Origin: Ascoidea rubescens DSM 1968
Taxonomy: Eukaryota > Ascomycota > Saccharomycetes > Ascoideales > Ascoideaceae
DNA: 64,000 nt
Direction: 5' to 3'
Assembly: GCF_001661345.1 (NCBI RefSeq)
Contig: NW_017962913.1
Span: forward strand, 1,989,428-2,053,427
The translations under genes and the position numbers were made by a program. The notes beneath the pieces were generated by a model. That model made no database searches, was not told where the DNA came from, and saw only the letters and a list, made by a program, of their open reading frames with translations. Positions 10,563-22,804 of the stretch are shown piece after piece; the first letter of the stretch is position 1, and each line of letters opens with the position of its first letter.

Positions 10563-13560
10563 CTTTCATAGCTGACGACTAGACCAATGTTTAGTTATAA
10601 GCATTTCATTGAAGCAGAGAAAAGCCTTCACCAACCAGTCTGACGTTGGCAAGATCACCACTTGGTGCTAACTTTACTGAAATCTCTGAGGGACCGGCAA
10701 CTGAATTTGATTCAAAACGCAATTGAAGCAGTGCTAAATATTGTCGTGATGCACACTCTGGAACTGTGAATGAGAAGCCGGAATCGACATGGTCACTGGA
10801 GGTTTTCAGTTAGCACAGGTAGCGGCAATAAAGCCAGCGGCCAATTGGGTGACAGGAGACCAGCAATAATGGCAACCTTTGAATGATTTCTAAATTGTTA
10901 AAAGGTATTTCTGATGTCCTCAAGTTCTTCTTGACGAACTTCTTTCTTCGCAGCAAGGTGGTACATAGGAATATCTGCTGCATTGTCAGTATCAGCAACT
11001 AGCTAAGAATCAGCTCTTGATTGAAGATATTACTTTGAATGGGATTTAGCGTCATTCGACACCGGCTGTCCGTTTATCTTCTCAGTACTTAGCAATATAT
11101 TTATTTTGTTGATGATGGTTATTGTTTGATGAATTGTGGGACGCATATGCCTTCGTACTATCTTTATCGTTGAGTTCACTGACTGACTTGTCCCCCAAAC
11201 ACCGCCATCAATCGGTGGGACTGTAGTGGCTGATACAATATATAGATCAATTGCAGCAAATGATAGACCATAAATTACAAATAGTGCTTCATCAAGCGAC
11301 TGCTAGAACAGGCAACACCAAATCCATTATGAGCATATGCGCTTTGCGTAGCCCGTTCTAGTGGTGTGGCAGGGAACAACCTCAGTGACGAAAGATGTAT
11401 CCGCTATCTGGTTTGGATTATCTGATCAAAAATCATTGGATAAGCAGCACTCCCCAAACAATCTCATGCTACCCGCCGTTGATTTTTGTCTATCGAACGA
11501 TTCATAGAGCCAATCAACAGACTGCGGAGTTTCGTCAAATAACAATAATCTACCACAATTTTTTCATCTCAGATTCGGTCGACAAAAAACTATAACCAGT
11601 AACTTCGATGAACATCATCTTTTCAATTGCCTGGTTGCTGGTTGAAAACGGTGGCCAGCTCCATCTTGAGGAGGCTCAAAAGAGACAGAAATTTTATGTT
11701 CGAGTCCTTCAGATCGGCAAAGATTTTTGAAAACCTGAATTCAAATTGGTTGCGAGATGTGACACTACGAGACAAATTATTTAATAATCGTCAAGTAAAT
11801 TCTATATAGTACTCCATCCTGAATCCATCTAATAATTCATTCGCAATTGGAGCGGCAACGACTTACTCAAGCAATCACTAACGACAATGCGAAAATATCG
11901 ATCTTCATCAACAGCAACAACAGGCATTAGCACAACATCATGAGCATAAGGTAGACTCTGAGCAGCAGTGCCGCGACTTCAAAACGATTTATTAATAAAT
12001 TTGGTTGATTTATATTTTCACAAGTGTCACATTTCAAGCCACCGGTGAACGAAATGGCGAAGAAGGTCGCTATATCACTTGCAACAGACCCATCTTCATA
12101 ATGTATTCTTTCAAGTCAGCTCGTAGTAGCCGACCCAACAGGAGCCGAGATACCGAGACATTCATATAGTCCTACAGCTGCTCTTCTTCCGGCGAATCAA
12201 CCTTTCAAAAATTCCGAACCATTTTGAAGCGAAGCGGCACTGCTTACATGTAGCGGCTCAAATTCTAACAACATCCACATCCTGGCACCATCAAGAATAT
12301 TGTCTTACGATCCAGTACTCAGAAGTATCACTGTACAAATTGTTTGAACATCATCCAAGGTGTCACCAATACGAGCAATCTGACCAAAATGAGGCATTCG
12401 ATCGTTGGCACAAAGTGAGTTTCCACAAATCTATTGGCAAGGACTTGCCTGGTGATTCAGCACTTTTGAATTTAGCATCAGCTTGATAGTTGTTTTCAAA
12501 GACCATAACAGCAGCCTGAGATCACTATTGGGGAAGTCCACAGCATCCACCCCAGCCGAAGCATTGGGTTCTACAGATGATTCAGCGGGATCTGGCCAAT
12601 GTGCAAAACGTTCTCTAGGCAAATGTTCTTTTTGTGAAATTGAGAGCATGTCATTTACTATTATTTTGGCTTCTCAAGTGGTTTATCACCAACTGAAACA
12701 AGCGCCGATGCACTTGGGCTATCAGTACACGCGTCATCATTAGCTCATTAACCGAAAATTTTGCAATAGCATAGGAAATTATGTTAGGGACTCTCCCAGG
12801 CGCAAGAAGCGCTGTGCCATCGGTCGTGGCCAAAACACAGTTAGCATGGTAAACCACACCAACATAACTGGCATTGCAGTCGTTGTGAATGATGCAATAA
12901 TGTTCGTTATAGATTCATTTGCACTCCGCTTTATTTGACAATTAATTTTGCCAGTTACCAGAAGTCAATGACCTGGTCATATTAATAGCAGTCTCAACAC
13001 CAACAACTCCATAATGCATCTCCAAGTTAACTAATCCTTAGCGGCGATTCCACCCACTGTATAGTACCTATTCAAGTGGAGCAGAGACTCATCCGCCTTT
13101 CACCAAGATATCTCGCATGGAAAACAAAGCAATTTTAGCTTTCACTGAATCGACATCAAGAACAAAACCTGTTTTTGATAGTGGCTTGAACCAACGTACC
13201 AAGATGAGCAGCTTTGAGAATGATCTCTCAAGCCCAAATTGTAAAACTGCAACATCAAATAGTGTCACTGATTTGCGGCCGCCAACATTGGCAATTTGCG
13301 CCATATCCTGTTGTAGGGAATTCATGAAAAAATATTCTGCTGAGAAGGTCTATCAGTTGGAAAAACGTAGAACAGAGCGACAACATTTTCTGGAACGATC
13401 TGCGATAGGACAAAGTCCGTCAGGCGAGCAGAACAGTGGCAGACACCCAAAATCTGATCATAAGAGCCCGCGAAACTGACAACCGCACTATATCTTATTA
13501 AGAGGTCGCAGGGATCCTCAATTGCATTTCGTTAGCTGACGTTTGTTGAAGTGCGAATAT
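10562..13560 (-). mobile_element. Element U1: group 2 copia-type pol fossil
   Basis: Reading from high to low coordinates, the pol blocks come in copia order. The integrase C-terminal domain (FVLDVDSVKAKIALFSMRD, near 13,100-13,190) matches the K.Y.L.D.....V..SRDV pattern. An acidic, Ala-rich linker follows at 12.5-12.65 kb and RT sequence at 12.4-11.9 kb. A block near 11,880-11,940 matches the copia active-site loop. The RNase H block IPMYHLAAKKEVRQEELED is near 10,930-10,985. A tail block ends in LANVRLVGEGFSLLQ near 10,600. Gag, protease and the integrase core are absent. It is G+C-richer than group 1 and paralogous to U2 at 59.5-62.3 kb. Dozens of breaks. Confidence 0.62.
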
Positions 13561-13866
13561 AGGAATAAGATATCTTCATCAACTAATACATGAATTGTTA
13601 GTGTAACAATGGAAAGCCCATAGATATGCATAGATTATCAATGAGTGAAATTAGATTATCTTTATGTATAAATGGAAATGCTGTTACTAAAAGCAGTTAA
13701 ATAAAGACGGTACTACAACTAACATTTTCAATCTCATATTTTTCGTTTAAAGTTTCGATTCTAAAACTTGTAATAGTACAATTTGGTTTGAGGTTCGTAA
13801 TTGTAGTGAATGTGACAGTTGATTGTATGGAGAAACAATTGAAGGTCATCGAATATGTTGTTTCCA
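13561..13866 (-). repeat. 3' LTR fragment of element I
   Basis: On the minus strand it starts TGGAAAC at 13,866, just after a purine-rich junction (13,867-13,880). It is about half a group 1 LTR long, and G+C-richer U1 sequence begins at its far end. U1 probably inserted into, or deleted, the other half. Confidence 0.45.
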
Positions 13867-15020
13867 CTCGCTCACAAATAGTAGGTTTGATTTTGATTTG
13901 AGCAGAGTCAATGGAATGATTTTAAATCTTTCACGAATGTTTGAAATGCAGCTGTATCAAGTATCTTGGTGAGAATATCAACACCAATGTGTTTGGTATT
14001 ATAATAACTCAATTCAACGCTGTTCTTCAAAATATCTTTTCAAACAATTTCATACTTATTAATAGTAGGCCTGAATCGAATCAGTGTGTATAATTGAGTT
14101 AATGGTGTCACAAACCAACGTTTATCACTATATAGATTGATAACACCCACTGGGGTTTGAATATCATGCGGTATCTATTGCAAAAGTGTTCTGCTTATTA
14201 TTGTTTTGGTAATGAAAAGACAATCAGCGTCCCTTTATATAATTCTCCACATTTGGTTGCTTCTAGGAAATGCATGAAAACAAGTAACCGTTTATCATCC
14301 TGAACGAGTCACCATGATTTTTCCTTAAAGTTATATCCTTGCCAAATTTCTGACACTGACAACTGTTGGCTAGTGAAAACTTTCCCTTAATAGTTTTTGA
14401 TTGTTTGACATTCAGTCTTATCAGCAATTCTCAAATGAGCCTTTAATAATTGAGTATTATTTTCATAGTTGTAAAATTTTGGGTGGATTGATTGACAAGC
14501 ATCCTGTTACTTTTTGAAAACGCCAGATAAATGATGGATTGATGCGCCAACTAACTTGTCAGCTTTGACGTGATGTCGACAATGGCATATCATATCAGAC
14601 TGTAATGGCCAAAAATAGTGATTTGCCAATAATCGAACTACATCTTCAATGATAAATTGTTTGCAGCATTGTTCATTGAGAATCATTTTCTAATGGGCTA
14701 GGTAAACGTGGATCCAATTCGTTTAATTGTTCTACTTGCACATCTGATTGAATTCTCTCAATAACGTCATATAAACAGTTGTCTATCTAATATTTATTTG
14801 CTCATTATTAGCTCGAAAAATCAAATTTGGACACCCCTTACATTTCATTGCGAAACTGCTCAGAAGTAATGTTGTTTCTTTGTCACTATCATCTTTTGAT
14901 TTTTTCGAAGTTAAAAGATCATCAACATCAATTGACCCAAAAGAAGATGAGTTGTGGAGGAAACATAAGTCTCACAACGATTGAAAGCAGCTTTTGTTTG
15001 ACTTAAAACAATTTCTGATT
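13867..15020 (-). mobile_element. Element I, 3' part: RT-RNase H relic
   Basis: This is a copia-type pol on the minus strand. Near 14,890-14,935, SSSFGSIDVDDLLTSKKSK resembles the RT active-site loop. Near 14,225-14,260, LYKGTLIVFSLPKQ matches the RNase H G..I.W.S+.Q block. The tail block SVELSYYNTKHIGVDILTK (near 13,975-14,030) matches the RNase H tail (yi.Tk..gADilTK), followed by a group 1-like purine tract. The rest of the pol resumes at 16.4 kb, beyond an inserted LTR. Confidence 0.7.
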
Positions 15021-15620
15021 GAATTTGGAAAAAACAAGTTGAATTATTTTTTGATGATGCCCAAGAAAATTGTCTCTAACATTCATTCCAATTATCAAGT
15101 TGACACAAACTTCAACTTTCACCCTTTCTACATGGAGCAGTCAAAAATCGATGTAAATATCAAAAATTTAATTTTTATTGTATTGATAATTTAACTATTT
15201 TTAGCTAAAGGCGTCCTTTTTTCAGTTAATGGTATTCTATCATTACGTTGATACTTTAAAATTTTTCATTTTTAGTGGTTTTATGTTTACATTTGGGTTT
15301 AACACATTGTCACCTTAAAGTATTCTGTTTTTACATTTGAACATTTGCCAATTTAAGTGGCAGCGAAGCAATTGTGATTTTTTGTGATTTCATTAAAGAA
15401 TAACATCTTTTTGTATAATCACTCATACATTATGTTACCTATTCTTATTCTGGATATTTCACAGTTTACATTAGAAATAATTTTTTTCTCAGATGTTCTT
15501 ATCTTTGGCGACATTAAATGCGGACTTAATTAGTTATTCTTCGAAATAGGATGTATATTCATGAATAGTTAATGTTCAATCTCAAATTTTAACAATCAAC
15601 CCTTTAAAGATGAGCGAATC
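15020..15620 (+). repeat. Group 1 LTR (element P) inserted in element I
   Basis: Near 15,070, ACATTCATTCCAATTATCAA aligns with the LTR at 28,064 (CATTCATTGCACCAACCAAG). The stretch ATTTGAACATTTGCCAATT near 15,338 aligns with ATTTGAACATCAGCCAATT near 18,048 in the B 5' LTR. The orientation is plus, opposite to the pol that surrounds it. Confidence 0.58.
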
Positions 15621-15699
15621 ACCATTATCATTCCAGTGATTCTCCTGGAGGAAGATACCTTTAAGAACGGCCATTCAGCAGCGGTAACAAACTTAACAA

Positions 15700-16350
15700 A
15701 TGTGATTGATTGAATTCACATGACGATTGTTATCAGCTAATTGTGGCCAATAAGGAATTTTCCAGAAGAATGAACGAATGACAACTTTAAAAGTAGGTCA
15801 TCTGTTAAAAGATGAGATTCAATATTCAAGACTGGTTTAATAAGTGATTGATTTATATACTAAATATAAAATTTATTCCTATTGTGCAGCTAATAATATA
15901 ATGTTATTCGATTACATTTGATAATTATTGAATCGATTTATATAAATGAAAATTTTGTGTTCTTTCTATATCACAAATAAAACAAAATTTTCAGATGATG
16001 AAAATATCAAGAATGTAAAAAGTAAAATATCCAAAATAACAACACCAATCACAAAAAATGATTGACTTAAGCAACAGAACCCCAATCTTTATCAGTCATT
16101 GGTATGTGATAATTGCATTATTTTGGCTGAAATTGGCTAAAGTTCAAATGAAAAAGCTGGAGAATTCTAACTGAAAACATATAGAGTTGATTTGTGAAAA
16201 CGGAATAACCTTAAACAAATCACAATAACTTTAAATAGACTAAGATAAATCGTAAATGTGAAATAAAATCTTTTTCACAATAATAGGTAAATGATCAAAG
16301 AACAAGTAATTACAGTTCTGAAATTCACCTCATTGGTTTAACTCTTGGAA
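15700..16350 (+). pseudogene. Possible gag remnant of element P
   Basis: At the spacing seen in elements B and C, a stretch near 15,732 (TCAGCTAATTGTGGCCAATA) resembles their gag start. Beyond about 16.1 kb nothing is recognisable, and minus-strand pol of element I resumes near 16.4 kb. P is therefore an LTR plus a stub. Confidence 0.35.
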
Positions 16351-16399
16351 TCCACAAGTGGTAACAACAAGAGTTTCGGCAAGGTGGAAACAGGAACAA

Positions 16400-17758
16400 A
16401 CGGCAGATCCAATGCGAAGTGGGGAGATTGAAGTTAATTAAAATTGGTTTGTTCACAATGTTGCTGTAAACGGTTTGCAACCATTTGTTTCGTGTTTACG
16501 AAAGATTACGGTTGTTTCTTTACTATTTCGGGCTCAGCAGATGTTTGTGCAACAGTCAGTTGCAAATGCGTTGTTTAGTTAAATGCGCATTTCTTGCATT
16601 AGAAATTGAGGATCTTCAGCTGGTGGGCTCGTAATGTCACAACGAATAATGATGGAATAATATTAGGTATTTTTGATAGGAGTACATGCTCTTCATCATC
16701 CAGAATGGGATTTTTTTAGTTTTGGTAAGCTCTTTCATTATGTTTAATTTGACCTGAGAACAATTCTGTTGGATGATCTGCATGTTGATCTGTAATTAGT
16801 GATATTTTGAGTTGATTTAAGTCATCATCGCTTTCAATATTACACCAAATTATTGTTTAGAAATTGTATACCTTTTTGGAAGACTGATGTTTGCCAGGTG
16901 AATCGGTAATGTTAATAATTGGACTAAATATCATCATAGATTTCATATCAATATCAGATTGCTTGTGATGAAGCAAGCTATCGATAACTGTAGTTTATGC
17001 ATAGAATTACTAACAAGTTAATTGGAAATATCTTATTCAAGAGGGACAGCAATCTACTCTGATTTTTTGATTTGTATTGATATAAAGGAATTTGTAATAT
17101 CATTGTTTAATGGTTAACTTATCTGAATTTCTTCTTCATTATTGGTAGTATTTCAGGCTCAGTTTGACAGTTGAGGTTCAAACCAAGAATGATAGGTGGT
17201 TGGAGAAGTGGATGGGCTATTAGCAAGAGGGTTTTCACTTTCAATATGGTTGTTTGTATTAAGCAATTTTTATTCAACCGATGAATTTGACATTATGATA
17301 CAAACTAACTTGCTGTAAATATTATCCCTGAGGTTTTCGGTGAAACAGACGCAATTTGGTATTTTCAAGAAAGACCAAGAAATTAGCCAGTGATGTTGTT
17401 CTGAAAGATTTTTCGTCTAACAATCTGAATAACTGGAGATATATTTGAGCAGCAAATGGATCATTGAGCATTGCATTGTTTTTGGTTTGACTAAGTATCT
17501 CTGATGCAGATGGTCTTCTATGATTGATTGGAGTAATCCTGTTCAGATAAATCGAATATTCAAGTCCAATGTTCCAAAATTGATTTCGAACATTAGTAAC
17601 ACTTACTAGTTGGTGATTCTCTTTACCATTTGTTTCTTTGAAATTTCACCTGTTTTGATTTTGAAGGGATGAATATGATGGTGCCTTTTGTTATTTTTGT
17701 TTGTCATTGATGCCAAGGTGATTAAACACATTTCTGACGAAATTTTTTTCCACCGAAG
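16400..17758 (-). mobile_element. Element I, middle part: integrase C-terminus and linker to RT
   Basis: On the minus strand at 17,600-17,330, QFWNIGLEYSIYLNRITP is the copia integrase block .FW..A...A.Y..NR.P. It is followed by the ASEILS and VFLENTKL parts of the C-terminal domain. From 17.3 to 16.4 kb comes an acidic, Ser/Pro-rich linker (for example ESENPLANSPSTSPTTY), typical between copia integrase and RT. Both ends are cut: LTR P on the 3' side and the 5' LTR of B on the 5' side. The order agrees with the RT-RNase H part at 13.9-15.0 kb. Confidence 0.66.
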
Positions 17759-17759
17759 A

Positions 17760-18350
17760 AAAAATTAAAAGTTATTACGTTCGGCCATTTCACTTTAGAA
17801 TTACTGCTAGCTTTCATTGAGATTCCAAAGTTTGCAACAAGATCTCCATTCCCGGATTCCAACGAACGATATATGTATCACAACATATATTGATTCAAAC
17901 TACTTCATTTAACGATTTTCATTTAAATGTATTGTGTTTAGACATTTACCACTAGCAATGTTTATTGAATGATATTGCACTTTGACTCAAAGCATTCCTA
18001 ATTTTCCACTTGAACTTTATCAATTTGAAGTGAAAGTTATTCGATTTTTCCATTTGAACATCAGCCAATTATAGCTATAGTATCGCAATCAAGATCTATC
18101 ATGATGGCAGATTAGAATATGTTCCTCTGCTTAAATTGCTTCGATTGTAAGAAGAGCTATCCAATTGTAGACATTTTTCGTCTTACATTGCAGATAATTT
18201 TTTTTTTGAAACTATCCTTTCAGTTGTGATATCAAAAGCGGACATTCTTTGCCATTTTTCTATATCGTTCAAGACAATATTGAAACCCATGTAATACAAA
18301 TATATTATTAGAATGAGGGTAGAAAGATATTATATATTTGAACAATTAAT
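17760..18350 (+). repeat. 5' LTR of element B
   Basis: It aligns by eye with LTR P near 18,048/15,338. It aligns with the LTR at 28,016 near 18,222, where GTGATATCAAAAGC stands in place of GGATATAAAAGC. It is inserted in the integrase region of element I. Ends are approximate. Confidence 0.58.
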
Positions 18351-18429
18351 CATATATTTATGCAAATCATTTACGGTGTACAATGACAAATTTCATCAAA
18401 TTTGTATTTTTCATTTTACACTGGTTCTA

Positions 18430-19100
18430 AATTTTTTCCAAATCTCCATTTCGGCCGCATTGTAGTAACAAAATAGGACTCCCTCTATTCAATCAATCAC
18501 GATTCATAAGGTCGGAAAAGTTATTAAATGCCGGGTGGTTGCAACTTAGTTGGTCTAGAAGATCATTAATTTCGTTGATGCGGATGAGTTTATTTCAATG
18601 GAATTCATGGCGGCAACTAATGTCAAACGAATTCCAAAAGGATTTTTTTGTATCTTTGATGGATTAGTGAAAGCAGTCTTTCAATGCTAAGTAATTTGAC
18701 TTTATTACGAGTAGGAAGCTGTTGAAATCTTTATTGATAACATACAACAGTATCTCAATGCAAATACGATAGAACCAATTAATATTATAGGACACTTATC
18801 AAATCCATCAATTGGTGAATTATTTATCACACAATTTAAAATGTATATTAGGACTGTTTCCGTTCTTTATCCAAGAATTATATAAATTTTTTCTTATGCT
18901 GTTCTTTTTACGTTTGAAAGCAAAAATGTTGCGAAATAAATTGGAATCAACGGCTTAACTTGCATCGGATTCGATGCCACCGATCGGATGACTTCTGTAT
19001 TTAGTATTGAGATTTTCAATCACTTCCATTAATAAAGGAAGAAGGATTGTCAGCAAAATCATCTAAATCAACTCCACGTAGCAATGACTTTGAAGAACCA
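18430..19100 (+). pseudogene. gag relic of element B
   Basis: The start near 18,435 (CAAATCTCCATTTCGGCC) aligns with the C gag start at 28,691. Further on, AATNVKRIPKGFFCIFDGL (near 18,613) corresponds to ATDVKQTRK in C (near 28,863). FDATDRMTS (near 18,972) corresponds to FDVTERMAT in A. The shared spacing across three elements supports one gag family. Confidence 0.58.
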
Positions 19101-21445
19101 AATTTTATGTTAGGTAAAGATAGATGGCTCGGCGGTAGCAGGTTGGATGCTACAGCACAATTGACCGAAAACCATGGACGTTTCAATTCTACGAGTCTCC
19201 CCAACTAGTTGAGTGTCCTGATGACTTCAACGTTGTTATTAATTATAGTTCAAAGGCGGATTCTGGGGAGGTTAAATTATTTTTTAGTAATTTCAAGTTC
19301 AAAATGTACTCCCCTTTGGTTTCGGAGCTCATGTTGCGATTGTTGTTGAGTAAATGAGTGTTCAAAATAAATCCAACAACTGAATCAAAGATGTCAATGT
19401 CACGATATTCGTAGAACAGATCGAACTGTTGATGCTGGATGATCAAAAGTATGCAATGCCAGGATTGTTTCAGACTTACCAACTAATATCAATAGTCTCT
19501 TAAACTGGCTGAAAATAATTACACAGCAGACTTTGAAAAAAAGAACAATCGACTGACAAAGGTGGGGAGATGTTTGATGAGTGTGTGATGATTAATAAAT
19601 CACGCTTGCCAATTGCAGAAAAAGTACAAAATGATTTGGTTTTCACCACTGATTGAGATAGGCCTCTACATCACTTTACGGCAGTCGACGTTTTGATATC
19701 AAATTAATTCCTAATGCAAAATGTATACACTCCTAGCGATATCAATAGCGCATCAATTAACGGAATTTATGTTGTATGGATCTAAGGAAAGAAGCAATTT
19801 CTGAATTTCACAACTCAAATCAAGTGATTATTGAGGAGCGTTTCATTGCTGATTTTACTGACTCAATTAATGCCGCTTATTGATTAATTGGTTCGGAATA
19901 TAAGTCTAATTATATTGTTGCTCAAAATCTCTCGTTTAAATGAGATCCTGGTGAATGATCAATTGAATCTTTATTAGTATTTTCAACATTACTTACATTA
20001 GGAATCACACCATCTCGATCGATCAAAGCTGAAAATCGTTTCAGTAGAGCTATTGCTGGAGCTTTCACCGATGACCCGATTTGAGTGTATGATGCTGCTG
20101 CACTGAAGTGGCCGTCCCAAAATAGAGAAACACTGAAAATCAAGAAACAAATCCAACAAGACACAAAAAAAAAAATCGAATGATTAGTTTTAACTTTCCG
20201 ATGGCTATTGAATTTTCTCATTCAGACATTCGATCCTTTTGCACAACTATATTCCGATGCGTATTAATTGTGTTTTTCCATCGCAAATATCTAAGAGAAC
20301 CGTAAAGGCTGTTGAAGTCGATCATCCATTTGGTCCTTTGGTGTTCAGTTTAATCATAATGTCAGACAAAAGATTTGCAGCACAGACATTAAAAAAACTT
20401 TTCTTGCATTTAGTACAAACGAAAATGCATTGTTTTCATACGCGAAGGTGACCAATAGATTCCGATTAAAATCAGTCTGAACAACGATTCAATTTAAAAT
20501 ACATCAACGAAATAAGATACAAGGAATTAAAAACTTTGCACCTTCAAGCCGTTTCACCAATAATACAAGTACAATAGAATGTACCTGCAGTTTTTCCGTT
20601 GATCGTCAACGTTCAATCCTATCCTACAATTGCAGAGCTAAGACACAAGTTATTGAGATGGCTAAAGTATTACACAACGATATTAATAATTTCTCTACTG
20701 CATCATCAAATAAACAATTTGATTTTATGTCGATTGCTATCGAGAAAAATAGATCAATGAACTTGTAACACATCCAAAAGCTGCCTCAAAATGAATCAAA
20801 GGTTCGCTTCCTCACATGCTCTGCGAAGATTAGTAACAGATTTACGATGCAAGTCAGACCAAGCATGGAAATTTGCAAGCCACCTGGAGAGCATCACTTC
20901 ATTAAATAAATAAATGATTTCAGCAGAATGCCTGTGTCTAATTGTGAATATGATGATAACTAAAATCAATTGAAATAATCACCCATTGTCAAAGTAGTGG
21001 AAGACCACCTACAGGAATTATTCACAGGTAAAATTAAAGATATTGAAGGAACTTCCAAGTCTTCAATGGTCCCGTTTGGTGACGATGAAGCTCTTCTATG
21101 GGTGTCAATATGAAAATATATCGATGCAAGACTGCTTGAAGATGCTTTAATAACCTTACAGAAACCCGAAACGTTAGCTGTTAGGGCTAAGAAATGAATT
21201 CCATTGAAAAAAATGATTGATTTTCATTAGCTGCACCATCATCCTCAAATGTAGTAAGAAAGAAAAGAATCTTGGAATTCAATGCAATAGACGCAACAAA
21301 TTATTCATAACGACTTAAGACAAGGAGAGATAGAAAATGATCTTGCAAAGAAGTTGCCCATAGAAATATTGATGTCCATCCTGCAGTGATGAAATATGAT
21401 AAATTTCGATCAATAAATTGATTAGCCGCAACCAAAAGAAACGAT
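19100..21445 (+). pseudogene. Protease-integrase-RT start of element B
   Basis: Blocks are weak but ordered. A 70-codon frame at 20,239-20,451 contains ISKRTVKAVEVDHPFGPLV, which resembles the integrase stretch hr..f....DL.GP. Near 20,853-20,910, SDQAWKFASHLESITSLNK matches the W..A...E..SL..N block before RT. Copia-like sequence then stops near 21.45 kb at the edge of J. Minus-strand frames at 19.0-20.2 kb are shadows. Confidence 0.5.
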
Positions 21446-21458
21446 ATCGTCCAATTAT

Positions 21459-22785
21459 GTTATGCTGGATCGAGTTGACCGCAACACCTTCTGCAAAAAA
21501 TGAATATCGGAGATAGGAACGTGAAAGGCTTGGCCTGGCCCATTTATAGTGAACTGGTTTTGAACACCAACCGGCATCAAAAAAAACCGATGATCAATAC
21601 CGAGAAAACAACTGCAGCTATCCGCTTGGCTTGGAACAATCTTCGGTAACAGAGAAACCAAACCTGAGATCATCGTGTGATGTACGGAATTTCGTTATGA
21701 ATTAAGCCAATAGCTGCTCCCGATGGCCGATCTGTTCCCTGTGGACACTGCAAAATATGGTTTCCATAAATCGTCACGCGGCCGCAGACAAGTTGGATCA
21801 AATTTGAGCGACGTCCATCTACTGATATCCATGAAAAAGTATAGACGATTGTTCTTGCGGAATTAACGGCATTTGCGTCTTGCGGGAAAAGCTTCCTCTC
21901 ACCCATCCTTGAAAATGAATTCAATGGAATAAATATATGAAAGCGAAGCACGCTGAGCAAAACGGCAGCCCAACTCATCGGAAACGGACACATGCCACTG
22001 TGACCTACGGGATTTGACCGGTAACAGAGATTGAGAGTTGGCTAGTACCCGCTTAGAAACCAAGTGTGGGTGGACGGGAGGATCCCAGCAGGCTCCCATA
22101 TCCGAAAACCGACGTCACACATTAGGGATAATTAAGCGGAATAATGTCCAGAAGCTGCAGGGGAGCGTTAGGGTTCGCAGAACAGTTTCCAGGTGCTGGT
22201 GCGAGACATCAATTTAATGGTTCTCATGACGGGCGCCTGCAGAGTCTTGAAATCAGAACCGCGGCCCTGTAATTGAGCACATCTTGGAGCGCGTAAAATA
22301 GGTGTTTCTCAATCTCTGGCAAGTGCGAGACATTTCAATCAGGTTAGGGACCCTTCAAACCTAAGTGCTTAAAGTGTTCATTAGCCTTGTCGGTGAAGAG
22401 CGCTACCCGGGGAGCATGTTATTTTGCTTTTCGCGAACAGCAGTTGCTGTGAATCGCATCTCAGGCTCCATCCATAGACTACTATATAAATCCAAACACA
22501 AAACTAGTACCAAGAATTAAGAAAATCAAAGAATAAAAATATCAAAAAATAATGAGAGCATTTCAAAGTCACTGTACATTACAATTCCTACATATGCGTC
22601 TCTGAACGAAACCAGAAACTTTTAACTCGATGAAACTGGTAAGGATTGCAAAATCAATATATCCTCAGTCAGTCAAATAGATGATTAACAATACTGAGGC
22701 AAATGTAAGGGGAAATCCGTTTAACAATAATACTCAAATGATCCCAAATTAACGTAGACACCGAACTAAAATGAAGGTTAGTTCA
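21459..22785 (-). repeat. Long, G+C-rich 3' LTR of element J
   Basis: On the minus strand the LTR starts TGAACTAACC at 22,785, just after GCGGGAT, which follows the RNase H tail of J. The first 300 bp are AT-rich and include a TATA-like TTTATATAG near 22,483. The rest (about 22.45-21.46 kb) is strikingly G+C-rich. Minus-strand frames of 66-107 codons lie in it, but no domain is recognisable. It abuts element B near 21.45 kb. Confidence 0.5.
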
Positions 22786-22804
22786 ATCCCGCATTCAATT
22801 CATT

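Noticed and set aside
12483-13479. Ser/Thr-rich plus-strand frames (86 and 120 codons) as a mucin-like protein
   Set aside because: The minus strand carries recognisable integrase C-terminal and linker blocks of U1. The plus frames are their complement.
21670-22480. rRNA gene fragment, because of the high G+C and odd composition
   Set aside because: No conserved SSU or LSU rRNA core sequence was recognised. Position and the TATA-like site fit an LTR of J.
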